From Pseudomonas sp. N040 (GTDB lineage Bacteria; Pseudomonadota; Gammaproteobacteria; Pseudomonadales; Pseudomonadaceae): a stretch of DNA of 64,000 nt. The stretch spans positions 124,001-188,000 of the forward strand of contig NZ_JADOBE010000009.1 in assembly GCF_015637705.1 (NCBI RefSeq). The letters run 5' to 3'. The notes under the pieces are model-generated. The model did not search any database and was not told where the DNA came from. It saw nothing but the letters and a program-made list of their open reading frames with translations. A program made the translations under genes and the position numbers. Below are positions 53,431 to 61,741 of the stretch, one piece after another (position 1 is the stretch's first letter; the number at the start of each line of letters is the position of its first letter).

Positions 53431-53486
53431 TCTGCGCAACATTCAGGGGTTGCAAGGCCGGCCAGCGCGACGCCTCTGGCATCGAT

Positions 53487-53518
53487 GGTGGGTTGCGCCG
53501 CTGCGCGGCTAACCCACC
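53487..53518. repeat. REP-like inverted repeat (GGTGGGTT/AACCCACC type)
   Basis: Outer arms GGTGGGTT (53487-53494) and AACCCACC (53511-53518) enclose a GC-rich inner palindrome GCGCCGCTGCGCGGC. It has the form of REP elements with outer and inner arms. It lies 77 bp beyond the stop of the minus-strand hydrolase gene. Confidence 0.6.
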
Positions 53519-53594
53519 CTGCAACAGCAGGTTCAGCCGATAATGCAGGCATAGCGCTTGAATAGCCCTGCCGGATTGCCCGGCCACGGCAGCA

Positions 53595-54410
53595 TCAGCT
53601 GCGCAGCTGCCCGGCAAAGAAGTCGAGCAGGCGTTGCAGCGCGGCCTGGGTCGGGTGGCCGTCGACATCGACCAGGTCCTTGGTCACCACCGAGTGCGCG
53701 GTCCGCGCTATCCCGGCCGGGTTGCCCGGCCCGGAATCGATCTCGATGCCCTCGAAGCCCGCGCCCAGTTCTTCGCGCAGGCGCGCGAAGCGTTCCGGCG
53801 GGCTCATGGCGTCATGGCTGAAGCGCAGCCCCAGCACCTTGACCGGGCCAGCCGCGACCCGCTGCTTGATGCACTGCAGCTGCGCGTCGCTGACATGCAG
53901 GTCGCGCTTGTGCTGCTTGCTTACCGCAAAGGGCAGTGACGGCTGCGCCAGCACCGGGGCCATCACCGACTCGTCGACCATCAGCGCCAGGGCAAAGTTG
54001 CCGGTCAGGCACATGCCGATGGCACCCACGCCGACCCCGCCACACTCCGCATGCGCCTGCCGGCACAACGCGCGCAGCGCATCGGTGATCGGGCTCGCCT
54101 GGCGCAGGGCCAGCACCTGGAATTCGCGGCTGATGCAGGCCCGGGCGATCGAGCTGCCGACATACGGCAGGCTGAAGCGCTTGCCCGGCTCGCCGAGCAG
54201 CGACGGCAGGTACACGCAGTAACCTTCCTGCAGCAGGCGCTCGGCGAAGTCGATCACCGCCGGATAGATCCCCGGGACCTCGTGCATGACGATGATGGCG
54301 GGCGGCCTGGTCACGCCCTCGGGGCTTTTCCGGTAGACCGGAAAGGCAAACCCGCTGTCTTCGAAGAGAAACTGCTGCCAGTGGTCGAGGCGCTTGTCGG
54401 TCGTTGCCAT
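53595..54410 (-). CDS. Cytoplasmic dienelactone hydrolase-family protein
   Basis: A 271-residue protein without signal peptide. The DLH fold is indicated by VMHEVPGIYPAVIDFAERLLQEGYCVYLPSL and the nucleophile Cys134 in IGMCLTG; acid and histidine are expected in GLRFSHDAMSPPERF and RTAHSVV. The longer spacing between these compared with classic DLH suggests a cap insertion. Substrate unknown. It is distinct from the exported relative at 49833-50621. Confidence 0.82.
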   Translation of the reverse strand: MATTDKRLDHWQQFLFEDSGFAFPVYRKSPEGVTRPPAIIVMHEVPGIYPAVIDFAERLLQEGYCVYLPSLLGEPGKRFSLPYVGSSIARACISREFQVLALRQASPITDALRALCRQAHAECGGVGVGAIGMCLTGNFALALMVDESVMAPVLAQPSLPFAVSKQHKRDLHVSDAQLQCIKQRVAAGPVKVLGLRFSHDAMSPPERFARLREELGAGFEGIEIDSGPGNPAGIARTAHSVVTKDLVDVDGHPTQAALQRLLDFFAGQLRS

Positions 54411-54530
54411 GCTTCACCGCGGATCGGGGGGAGGGAGTGGCTGCCATGCTAACGCGTCAACCCGTGCTCCGGGGAACCTGTACGGGTTCTGGTCGGGATG
54501 TCCGCGCCAGTCGCGCGAGGCACAGATAGG

Positions 54531-54555
54531 ATGGGTTGAGCACAGCGATACCCAT
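54531..54555. repeat. REP-like hairpin (ATGGGT/ACCCAT type)
   Basis: ATGGGT (54531-54536) and ACCCAT (54550-54555) enclose TGAGCACAGCGAT. The 5' flank ends in TAGG. The form is that of RAYT-associated REPs, differing in sequence from the GTAG-type pair at 63.5 kb. Confidence 0.55.
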
Positions 54556-54602
54556 GCGGTTGGGCGAGAGGCTTCCCGCAGCGGTGTTGCTGGCTGCGCG
54601 CG

Positions 54603-54693
54603 TTTGCAGGAGCGTCGCCCCCGGCGCGAGCTTTTGCTGGTGCCTGGCGGCCCGAGGCGGGGCTTATTGCGGCGAGGGCGTTGCTCCTACAAA
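54603..54693. repeat. REPIN-like inverted pair (GGAGCGNCGCCC type)
   Basis: TTTGCAGGAGCGTCGCCC at 54603-54620 and the inverse GGGCGTTGCTCCTACAAA at 54676-54693 form imperfect inverted arms of about 25 bp separated by about 41 bp. This resembles the AGGAGC-type REPINs elsewhere in the window but with a different internal stem. Confidence 0.65.
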
Positions 54694-54771
54694 TTAATGG
54701 CCGTATCAATAATGATCCCGGCGCCGCGCCATTCAAGCACCATGCGGGACCGTGGATTCGTGGAGGTTGCC

Positions 54772-55608
54772 ATGCGTTTTTATTCATTCGTTACCTGTCT
54801 TGCCACGTTGCTGGCCAGCAGCGCGTGGGCGAGCGAGGAGGCGCAGCTGGTCGAATCGATCAATGCCTACCGCAGCCAGGTGCAGCTGTGCGCCGGCAAG
54901 GGCTCGGCGGAATTGCCGCCGCTGCGTCCCGATCCGCGCCTGCTGCTGCCGGTTGCCGGCGCTGGCGACCTGCAGCAGGCGCTGGCTGCCGCGGCCTATC
55001 CGCTGGTCACCGTGCAGGCCATCAGCCTCAGCGGTCCGCGCGATGCCCCGGCGGCCCTGCAGGCCTTGCGCGAGAGCTTCTGCCAGGTGCTGCTGGACCC
55101 GCAGTTCGTCGATATCGGTGTCAGCCGTGTGCAGCGCGACTGGCGCATCGTGCTGGCGCGGCCGCTGCTCGGCGGGCGCATGGGCGACTGGCAGGCCGAA
55201 GGGCAGCAGCTGCTGGCGCAGGTCAACGCCGCCCGGGCGCAGGCCCGCCGCTGTGGCGGCCAGGCGTTTGCCGCTGCCCCCGCGCTGGCCTGGAACCCTG
55301 TGCTCGGCAGCACGGCCGAAGCGCATAGCCGGGCCATGGCCAACGGCAACTTCTTCGCCCACAAGGACCGCGACGGCCGCACCCCGGGCGACCGCACGGA
55401 GCTGGCCGGCTATTCCGGCAGCGCCATCGGCGAGAATATCGCCGCCGGCCTGGACGCGTCGCAGCGGGTGGTCGAGGGCTGGCTGGCCAGCCCCGGGCAT
55501 TGCGCCAACCTGATGAACCCGCAATTCCGCGAACTGGGCGCGGCCTATGCGGTCGACCCGAACAGCGATGCCGGCATCTACTGGACGGCGCTGTTCGGCG
55601 CACCCTGA
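54772..55608 (+). CDS. Secreted CAP/SCP-domain protein
   Basis: A 278-residue protein with a signal peptide (1-20, ending SAWAS). The C-terminal half (about 140-278) is a CAP domain: LLAQVNAARAQARRCGG, EAHSRAMANGNFFAHKDRDGRTPGDR, GENIAAG and SPGHCANLMNPQFRELG. The first half contains a related but degenerate copy starting QLVESINAYRSQVQLCAG, so the protein may be a tandem duplication. Activity of bacterial CAP proteins is unclear. GGAGG precedes ATG 54772; the longer frame upstream crosses the repeats. Confidence 0.85.
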   Translation: MRFYSFVTCLATLLASSAWASEEAQLVESINAYRSQVQLCAGKGSAELPPLRPDPRLLLPVAGAGDLQQALAAAAYPLVTVQAISLSGPRDAPAALQALRESFCQVLLDPQFVDIGVSRVQRDWRIVLARPLLGGRMGDWQAEGQQLLAQVNAARAQARRCGGQAFAAAPALAWNPVLGSTAEAHSRAMANGNFFAHKDRDGRTPGDRTELAGYSGSAIGENIAAGLDASQRVVEGWLASPGHCANLMNPQFRELGAAYAVDPNSDAGIYWTALFGAP

Positions 55609-55803
55609 GCGCGCAGGCGGGCAGCCAGTGCAGCCGGCAGCTTCTACCCATGGGCTGAACCCGCCCGTCCACCTTTAACACGGCCTATGCTCGCTGGCGC
55701 ACAGACGCCAGCCTCCGCTCAGTCAACACTGATAATCCTTTCCGGGCGCAATCAGCGACAGCGTCCTGGATTTTTCTGAGGTTGTTGTACTGGAGTACCT
55801 GAC

Positions 55804-56013
55804 ATGCGCATTTCCAAACTGATATTCACCGGCACCCTGTTTGCTGTTCTGGGCCTGAGTGGTTGCTCTGGCTGGGATCACCAGGACAAGACCACTGCCG
55901 CCGGGGCTGTGGTGGGCGGCGTGGCCGGCCAGATGCTCTGCGGCGGTGTGGCCTGCACGGCTGCCGGTGCCGCCGTGGGTGGCGTGATCGGCCACGAAGT
56001 TGGTAAAAACTAG
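55804..56013 (+). CDS. Glycine-zipper 2TM small lipoprotein
   Basis: A 69-residue lipoprotein with lipobox LSGC (Cys21) and an alternating glycine pattern AAGAVVGGVAGQ...TAAGAAVGGVIGHEVGK, the glycine-zipper seen in OsmB-like and SlyB-like outer-membrane lipoproteins. It may form small membrane-tethered oligomers. CTGGAG precedes the ATG. The gene stands alone. Confidence 0.82.
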   Translation: MRISKLIFTGTLFAVLGLSGCSGWDHQDKTTAAGAVVGGVAGQMLCGGVACTAAGAAVGGVIGHEVGKN

Positions 56014-56426
56014 CGTCAAGCCGAACCGCGAGCTCGGGGAGGCGTGCCGCCGGCAGCGCGCCCCCGCAGCTGCGCGGCTTCCTGCGGCAGCTCCCGGGAT
56101 AGCCTCCGGGAGAGTCAGGCAAGCCGGCTGTGCAGGCAGGCTTGCGCGCACAGCGTTACCCGGTCGCCGCTATCAGCACATGCGGGCTAGCGCGCGGCTC
56201 AACCGATCAAGCGGGCAATCGCCCACCTCGGCCGAACTGAAGCTTCAGGCCAGATGTTGCTACCCCGAAGCATAAGCCGGCAGCCCTTGCGACGGTCTTC
56301 ACGAGGGCGCGCAGGCGGCGCATCATAGGCGCACTGATCACCCGCGCAACGGGATGGTCGTCGGGCCATGCACTGCCAGGGCTGGTGGTGCCGCGAGGGG
56401 GGCGTAGCCATATGCGAGGGACAACA
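56014..56426. other. Intergenic region without recognised gene
   Basis: 413 bp. It includes an imperfect hairpin (CTCCCGG 56091-56097, CCGGGAG 56106-56112) without a U-run that could end the lipoprotein transcript. I found no ORF with a ribosome binding site and no REP-type repeat. Confidence 0.45.
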
Positions 56427-57239
56427 ATGCGCTGCAGGGATGCACTGCTGATCACACTGCTGACGTTGCTGCTGGGTTCGCCCGCGGCGGCATCCTGCGT
56501 GAAAAGCGTGCGCTGGGCGGAAGACCCGCCCTTTGACATGCTTGATGCACAGGGCCGACTCCACGGCATCACCGCCGACCTGATGCGCGAAGCCCTGCAG
56601 CGCATGGGCTGTACCGTGCGCTTCGTCGAGCTGCCGTGGGCCCGCGGCCTGCACAATCTGGAAAAAGGCTCGCTGGATATCCTTTCCGGCGCTTTGCCGA
56701 CCGCCGAGCGCGCCCGCTTCGCCCATTTCTCGGTGCCGATCATCCGCTCGCCGAACGTGCTGTTCCTCGGTACTGCCGTTGCCGGCAAGTATCCGCTCCA
56801 TTCCTTGCGCGACCTGATCGGCACGGATTTCCGTCTTGGTGCGCAGATCGACGTGGTCTACAGCCAGGAATACCAGGCGCTGCTGCAGGAGCCGGCCTTC
56901 CGCGAGCGCTTGGTGATGGTCAGCAGCCGCGAAGGCGCCTGGAACATGATCAAGGCCGGCCGCCTGGACGGCATGATCGCCGACGAGATCACCGGGGTGA
57001 TCGAGATCGAGAAACTCGGTCTGGGGGCTCACGTGCAGCGCAGCGAGCTGGTGGTCTCCGACGAGCCGGCGGTGGTGGCGCTCAGCCGCAAGTCGGTGTC
57101 GCCGGCCTTCGTCGAGCGCTTCGACAGCACCCTGAACGGCATGCTGCGCGACGGCACCTACGTGCGCATCCTCCAGCAATACCTGCCGTGCCAGGTTTCG
57201 GCCGAACAGCTCGGCTGCGGCGTGCCGTCCGCGCAGTGA
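56427..57239 (+). CDS. Periplasmic substrate-binding protein, SBP family 3-like
   Basis: A 270-residue protein with a signal peptide (MRCRDALLITLLTLLLGSPAAA) and a class 3 solute-binding fold (VRWAEDPPFDMLDAQGRLHGITADLMREALQRMGC, LDILSGALPTAERARFAHFSVPIIRSPNVLF, AGRLDGMIADEITGVIEIEKLG). Such proteins bind amino acids or similar ligands. No ABC permease genes are near, so it may serve as a signal-sensing orphan. ATG 56427 with AGGGA upstream is preferred; another ATG lies at 56412. Confidence 0.8.
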   Translation: MRCRDALLITLLTLLLGSPAAASCVKSVRWAEDPPFDMLDAQGRLHGITADLMREALQRMGCTVRFVELPWARGLHNLEKGSLDILSGALPTAERARFAHFSVPIIRSPNVLFLGTAVAGKYPLHSLRDLIGTDFRLGAQIDVVYSQEYQALLQEPAFRERLVMVSSREGAWNMIKAGRLDGMIADEITGVIEIEKLGLGAHVQRSELVVSDEPAVVALSRKSVSPAFVERFDSTLNGMLRDGTYVRILQQYLPCQVSAEQLGCGVPSAQ

Positions 57240-57393
57240 TGCGCGGGTAAATGACGGCGAACCCGCTGGCGTATCGGCAGGCACCGGATGGTAGCGCGCA
57301 GCCAGCCCTGCAGCGGGTTGCGCTTCAGCCGCTGGCCGGTGGCCCAGCCTCCGGCGTTGACCAGCCGACGAACCGCCCCAGGCGACTCGCCGG

Positions 57394-57894
57394 TTATCTG
57401 GAACCGTGCGCGGCGGAAGTGGCAGCAGATCGCGCCGGATCCCTTTGTCGCGCCTCCTGCGGGCTCCCGACGATCAGGGCGATCAGGCAGCAGTAGGCAG
57501 CGTGCAGCAGGTACAGGGTCAGCGCACCCTCGGCCGAACCCATGAACATCCGGTTGTCGGTCAGCGGCGCGGCCACACCGGCCAGCGTGCCGAGCAGCAG
57601 CGAATAGAGCACACCTTTGAGAAGTGCCGGTCCGGGCAGGTAGCGATAGGCAAGCAGCATGTAACCCAGCGGAAAAATCACCAGGCCGACCAGCAGGTGA
57701 GCAGCCCAGCCGACCAGGCTGGTTTCCGGCAGGCCGAGCATCAGGTTGACCATCAGTGGCGGTTGCAGCGGGGTGCCGAGCAGGTTGGGCACCCGGTGCG
57801 TGGTGGCCAGCGTGATGATGATCATGCCGCAGATCGCCCCCACCATGAGCGGTTCTTTCTTGTCGGCGAGGTCTTTGAGAAATTGGCTAAACAT
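57394..57894 (-). CDS. Four-helix membrane protein of unknown function
   Basis: A 166-residue protein with four hydrophobic segments (about residues 15-31, 58-82, 88-108 and 122-142) and a polar C-terminal tail. GGAGG lies upstream of the ATG at 57894. It resembles small membrane proteins with a DUF6789-like layout but I cannot assign a family with confidence. It is convergent with the substrate-binding protein gene. Confidence 0.6.
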   Translation of the reverse strand: MFSQFLKDLADKKEPLMVGAICGMIIITLATTHRVPNLLGTPLQPPLMVNLMLGLPETSLVGWAAHLLVGLVIFPLGYMLLAYRYLPGPALLKGVLYSLLLGTLAGVAAPLTDNRMFMGSAEGALTLYLLHAAYCCLIALIVGSPQEARQRDPARSAATSAAHGSR

Positions 57895-58258
57895 AACCGT
57901 ATCCTCCGGGCGAGAGTCTTAGAGGCGCAATTGCGGGTTGCACAGCAGACGAATTCGACTTCGTCAGAAAACAGCCAGCCCACCATAAAGGCTAGCCGTT
58001 TTGCCTGCGGCAAAAAGACCGTGTTGTTCTATAGGCGCAGCGTCCTGATCTATTCAATCGACGCCGCTTGCCGGTGCTGCTGGTGGCTCTCGCACTGGAG
58101 CGCGGGAATACGAAAGTCCGCAACAGTTCATCACCCAGACCGCATGGGTATCGCCACGCTGCAGCAATCCTGCGCACTGGGGATGCCAGCGAAGGGGGAC
58201 GGAATGGTTTGATTGGAGATAGGGCAGGGTGGGTCAAGAATAAATTACTCCTCCCCCT
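57895..58258. other. Intergenic region with repeat copy A
   Basis: 364 bp between two minus-strand genes. It ends in copy A of the ~60-bp repeat (58201-58260), directly abutting the bactofilin stop. The rest shows no recognisable gene. Confidence 0.45.
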
Positions 58259-58260
58259 TC
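58201..58260. repeat. ~60-bp dispersed repeat, copy A (uninterrupted)
   Basis: Aligns without gaps to copies B (60480-60540) and C (62346-62555, interrupted). Shared blocks are GGAATGGTTTGATTGGA at the left, GGTCAAGAATAAAT in the middle and CTCC-CCCCCTT at the right. It is located just downstream of the bactofilin gene. Confidence 0.75.
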
Positions 58261-58684
58261 AGCCTTCCTTCGCCTGCAGGTGAGGCAGTTCCAGAACCTG
58301 CGCGGAACTTGCGCCGTCTTCCAGGCGATTCAGGGTACCGTCAACCACCGCACCGTTTTCCATGCTCAACTGGCGATAACTGATATTGCCGCGGATCCGC
58401 GCATTGGAGTGCAACTCCAGCAAGTGTTCGACGGCCAGGTCACCAATGATGGTGCCGTCGATCAACGCATCGTGACTGCTTACGTGTCCCTCGATCCGCC
58501 CCTCGGCACTCAGCGCCAGCAGGCTGCCAGTTCCCGCTTTGTGGGTGACATTGCCCTTGATCACACCGCTGACCTTAAGGCCGCCCTCGAACTCCAGGTC
58601 ACCGGTCAGCGACACGTTGTCGGAAATCAGGCTGGAGAACTTGTCGATGGACAGGCGTGACTCGGTCTTTTTGCTGCGGAACAT
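58259..58684 (-). CDS. Bactofilin (polymer-forming cytoskeletal protein)
   Basis: A 141-residue protein with short unstructured ends and a central right-handed beta-helix (about residues 20-118: LTGDLEFEGGLKVSGVIKGNV, EGRIEGHVSSHDALIDGTIIGDL, ARIRGNISY). Bactofilins polymerise without nucleotides and organise cell-wall enzymes. It is the third gene of an operon with a membrane coiled-coil protein and an M23 peptidase, an arrangement known for bactofilin-LmdC systems that shape cells. It ends at repeat copy A. Confidence 0.9.
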   Translation of the reverse strand: MFRSKKTESRLSIDKFSSLISDNVSLTGDLEFEGGLKVSGVIKGNVTHKAGTGSLLALSAEGRIEGHVSSHDALIDGTIIGDLAVEHLLELHSNARIRGNISYRQLSMENGAVVDGTLNRLEDGASSAQVLELPHLQAKEG

Positions 58685-58696
58685 TCTGACTCCTGG

Positions 58697-59065
58697 CTAC
58701 TTGATGGGTTTCTCTTGCTGGCGATAGAAAGCCAGGTCGGTTTTCAACTGTTTGATCTGCGCCGACATGACGCCGATGCGGCGCAGTAACTGCTCCTGCG
58801 CAGCCTGCTCTTCACGTGTCTGCAGGCGCTCCTGCTCCAGTTGTTCGCGCAAGCGCTGGTTGTCCGCCAACCAGGCCGCGCGTTGCTCGGCATGGGCCTG
58901 CTGTTCGGTACCACGCAACAGCAAGGCACCCAGCAAGGCCAGGCTCAGAGCCAGTAACAGCGCTAACGGCCAGAAACGAATGCGTCCCTGGTTGGCGAGT
59001 TGCAATTGGTGTTCGGCACGCAACAGTTCACGGGTCGACGAGGCGTTAGTCTTTCGCCACAACAT
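58697..59065 (-). CDS. Single-pass membrane coiled-coil protein linking M23 peptidase and bactofilin
   Basis: A 122-residue protein. It begins MLWRKTNASS, has one transmembrane helix (about residues 29-49, FWPLALLLALSLALLGALLL) and a glutamate/glutamine-rich coiled coil to the end (AEQRAAWLADNQRLREQLEQ...). The ATG at 59065 overlaps the end of the M23 gene by 20 bp and follows GGAGCG. It resembles DUF6776-type proteins next to bactofilins in pseudomonads. It could tether bactofilin filaments to the membrane; this is inferred from layout and order. Confidence 0.75.
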   Translation of the reverse strand: MLWRKTNASSTRELLRAEHQLQLANQGRIRFWPLALLLALSLALLGALLLRGTEQQAHAEQRAAWLADNQRLREQLEQERLQTREEQAAQEQLLRRIGVMSAQIKQLKTDLAFYRQQEKPIK

Positions 59066-60020
59066 CGCGATCGCGCTCCAGATTTCCCAGCAGCAGAAAC
59101 CGTTGCGGGTCGGTGAACTCGCCGTTGTGCAGCACCTCGAAGTGCAAGTGCGGCCCCGTGGAGCGCCCCGTGGAGCCGACCGCAGCCAGGCGCTGGCCAG
59201 GGGTAACCACATCCCCTGCCTGCACATAGAACCTGGACAGGTGGGCATAACGGGTGACCAGGCCGTTGCCATGATCAATTTCCAGCAGATTGCCGTAACC
59301 GCCGTTGCGGCCGGTAAAGCGGACCCGGCCACCGGCAGCTGCCAAGACATCGGTCCCGGTGCGCTCGGTGAAATCGATCCCGGAATGAAAGGCCAGGTGT
59401 TTGTTGAACGGGTCAATCCGGTTGCCGAACAACGAGCCCAGGCGTGCCTGTTCGACAGGTTGCCGTGAGGGGATAGCCATCAAGGCGGCATTGCGGCTGG
59501 CCACACGCTCCAGCAGCCGGTCGAACATTTCGCGTATGCAGCGTGCGTTGTGCTCACTCTGCTGCAAGCCTTCCATGGTCGCCAGCTGCGCCGGGTCCAG
59601 CGCGGGCTGCGTGCAGTTGCGTGGCGGCAGCAATACCCCGCCTTGCCCGGCCTCGCTTGCAGCAGGTACGAAGTCCGGCACCAGCGAAGGGTCAAGGGCC
59701 GATAACTGCTTGGTCAACTCCATGTGTTCGCCCAGCATCTTGCGCAGCAAGACAGCGTCCGATTCCAGTGTCTTCAGGCGCCCGAGCAGTTCACCGACAC
59801 GGGTGATAACGAAGTTGTCTTCTGCGGGCAACGGCGCTTCGGCCAGCCCCTCGGCTTGCGGCGTATCTTTCAGGTTTTGCCCCAGCCACAGGCCGCCGGC
59901 GAAAGTCCCCAGGTTCATCACCAGCAACAGCAGCACTGCGGGCAGCAATATCCTGCGCACATGCACAACCTGGATGGCATCACGCGTCAGCGAGCGACTT
60001 GAGGCGGAGATGAACGGCAT
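59046..60020 (-). CDS. M23-family metallopeptidase with membrane anchor and coiled coil
   Basis: A 324-residue protein. A transmembrane helix (about residues 24-46) is followed by a coiled-coil stalk (70-180) and a C-terminal LytM domain with zinc ligands His212 and Asp216 (HSGIDF) and His293 (HLHFE), plus His260 and His291. All LytM catalytic residues are retained, so endopeptidase activity on peptidoglycan peptides is likely. Start codon choice is normal for the operon. With the coiled-coil and bactofilin genes it forms the probable cell-shape module. Confidence 0.9.
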   Translation of the reverse strand: MPFISASSRSLTRDAIQVVHVRRILLPAVLLLLVMNLGTFAGGLWLGQNLKDTPQAEGLAEAPLPAEDNFVITRVGELLGRLKTLESDAVLLRKMLGEHMELTKQLSALDPSLVPDFVPAASEAGQGGVLLPPRNCTQPALDPAQLATMEGLQQSEHNARCIREMFDRLLERVASRNAALMAIPSRQPVEQARLGSLFGNRIDPFNKHLAFHSGIDFTERTGTDVLAAAGGRVRFTGRNGGYGNLLEIDHGNGLVTRYAHLSRFYVQAGDVVTPGQRLAAVGSTGRSTGPHLHFEVLHNGEFTDPQRFLLLGNLERDRDVVAKD

Positions 60021-60573
60021 GACTCTTTCCTGAAAACCAGATGGCCTGACCGACGGAGGCTAACGGTTACGAGAAATGAGGACAAGAAAAAATGCGTCAT
60101 AAAAAAGGCGTCAGAATTTCGAAGCATCGGAGAAAGGGGCGGTGATAACCGCTTCTGTGCCAGTGTCGTCCAGCCATCGAACTGCGCGGGCAGCCGGATA
60201 AACCTGTCAGGAAACCGGCTGGAGGCACTGTGCTGTGAGGCATTGGCCAGCGCTGCCCGGTGCGGGTGGTCAGGCAGTTCCCGCAGCGGCGCCAAAGCGA
60301 GGGTGACCGCGTCCAGCGGCAAGGCGGCGACTTCTTCCGTTTGTCGGATGATCGCTGCGCGCAGCTATAGGCCGCCGTTAGCCATCGGTGGCCGGCAAGG
60401 TTGCCAGCCATGAGGGTGACCCGGTGAGCACCCTGCGCAAGTCATGGCGGCATGCTGTTCGGCGCGGTGCGAATGGGCTGGAACGGCTTGACTGGAACCA
60501 TGGCTCGGCTGGTCAAAGATAAATTTCTCCGACCTCTTTAGCGGACCCCTTTAGCGTCAAGGCCACTGGTTGG
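60021..60573. other. Intergenic region with possible gene remnant and repeat copy B
   Basis: 553 bp. On the minus strand about 60170-60360 an open frame reads like a protein fragment (RQTEEVAALPLDAVTLALAPLRELPDH and similar), bounded by a stop at about 60367-60369 and lacking a start signal. I do not recognise its parent. Copy B of the ~60-bp repeat follows at 60480-60540. Confidence 0.4.
60480..60540. repeat. ~60-bp dispersed repeat, copy B (uninterrupted)
   Basis: Same family as copies A and C: GGAACGGCTTGACTGGA, then GGCTGGTCAAAGATAAAT and TCTCC-ACCTCTTT. Its right end lies 34 bp beyond the stop of the DUF1345-like gene. Confidence 0.75.
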
Positions 60574-61257
60574 TCAGGCGCTGGAGGCGAGGATGTTGAT
60601 TGCGCTGCCGGCAAGTCCGGTCAGGGTCACGATCGAAATGCTTGATTGAAGCATCATCAACAGCTTGGCTCGCTTGGTCAGCGGCATGACATCGGTGGGG
60701 CTGAAGGCAAAACTGGTGGTGAAGGCGACAAACAGGTAGTCGGTGTAGTGCGGGGTCCAGGACTGGTAGTACGGAATGGCGCTGCCGCGCTGCGGAAAGA
60801 GAAAGTCCCATGGCTTGTCCAGGTCCTGATCATCCTCAACTCCGGGCGGGTCGATGATCCAGTACCAGATTGAAAAAATCAGGATGTTGATGGTGGCGAT
60901 TAACGCCACATCGACCAGCAGCTCATCAATGCCATTGCGGTGTATGCCCGTCAGAATCAGCGCCAAGGTATAGGTTTGCGCAAGCAGGCTGAGGGTCAGG
61001 ATGCTGTTACTCAGGGTGATGCAGCGAAAAAGAACACGTTTCAAGCGCAAAAGCCAAAGCCCGGCCATCAGCACCAACAGGCTGATCTGCACCACGCTTA
61101 TCAGCATTATCGGCTCGAAAGTTCCCTGGGCAATACCGTGAAGCAATCCGTAGTTAACGGTGTATGACACGCTCGCCTGCAAAACCGATGTCAGTCCCAG
61201 CACCAAAACCACCGCCGCCAGCCAGGGGCCACGCTCCTTGATGAAGCTGATTAGCAT
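60574..61257 (-). CDS. DUF1345-like multi-pass membrane protein
   Basis: A 227-residue protein with about six hydrophobic helices and the C-terminal pattern DYLFVAFTTSFAFSPTDVMPLTKRAKLLMML, which matches the conserved end of DUF1345 membrane proteins. Function unknown. It is preceded by repeat copy B at its 3' side and lies alone between repeat-bearing gaps. Confidence 0.7.
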   Translation of the reverse strand: MLISFIKERGPWLAAVVLVLGLTSVLQASVSYTVNYGLLHGIAQGTFEPIMLISVVQISLLVLMAGLWLLRLKRVLFRCITLSNSILTLSLLAQTYTLALILTGIHRNGIDELLVDVALIATINILIFSIWYWIIDPPGVEDDQDLDKPWDFLFPQRGSAIPYYQSWTPHYTDYLFVAFTTSFAFSPTDVMPLTKRAKLLMMLQSSISIVTLTGLAGSAINILASSA

Positions 61258-61741
61258 GCTGAAAAGTCCTCAGTTAAACCGGTTTGCGAATGGGGTTGCG
61301 AATGGGGTCTGAGCCTGCGTGATCCCGACAAAAGTGTTTTAAATACAACAAGGTAAGTATTGAAGAAGGCTGCATGGGCGGGCGGCCTTGGTTGTCGCCA
61401 AACAAACCCAAGCCCCGTTACCCCATGCAAGCCGTTCGATTTTTACATACCGCGCTCGCGCAGGCACTCTCCAGCGTTGATTCGCGCCGCTCCATGCCGG
61501 GCAAGGGCTACCCCAGGCACGCCATCAGGCGGGTGGACCGACTCCCCGGTAATGCCCATCTTCAGGCAGAACGCCCGATGGCTCCCATGCTCTGCGTGGA
61601 TACCTGGTCTGTGATGCTCTGCGTCACAACGGGTTGTGGAATACCAGATGGATCCTGGAGGTCGACGCCGGGCGTCGCGGTGGGCCTTCCCACGCGGAGC
61701 GTGGGAACGGTCAATTGCTACCCGGCATGGTCGGGCAGGCG
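61258..61741. other. Intergenic region with GTGGGAA-type repeat
   Basis: 484 bp. It contains the inverted repeat at 61687-61707 and diverged traces of the same widespread Pseudomonas repeat (two GATGCTCTGCGT-like stretches around 61588-61625). Its open frames read as the typical spurious SHAPRG-type translations of that repeat, not as genes. Confidence 0.5.
61687..61707. repeat. TTCCCACGC/GCGTGGGAA inverted repeat
   Basis: Perfect 9-bp arms TTCCCACGC (61687-61695) and GCGTGGGAA (61699-61707) around GGA. This hairpin is the core of a dispersed intergenic repeat frequent in pseudomonads. It lies 34 bp before the stop of the following minus-strand gene. Confidence 0.7.

Larger units (their letters stand above)
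54411..54771. other. Repeat-bearing intergenic region between hydrolase and CAP-domain genes
   Basis: A 361-bp divergent gap that carries a REP-like hairpin at 54531-54555 and a REPIN-like pair at 54603-54693. No small ORF with a ribosome binding site was found. Both genes' promoters must be within this repeat-rich stretch. Confidence 0.5.

Noticed and set aside
58697-59416. The full 239-codon minus-strand frame as one protein
   Set aside because: Its first 117 codons overlap the M23 peptidase catalytic domain in another frame; only the part from ATG 59065 has a ribosome binding site and a sensible TM/coiled-coil layout.
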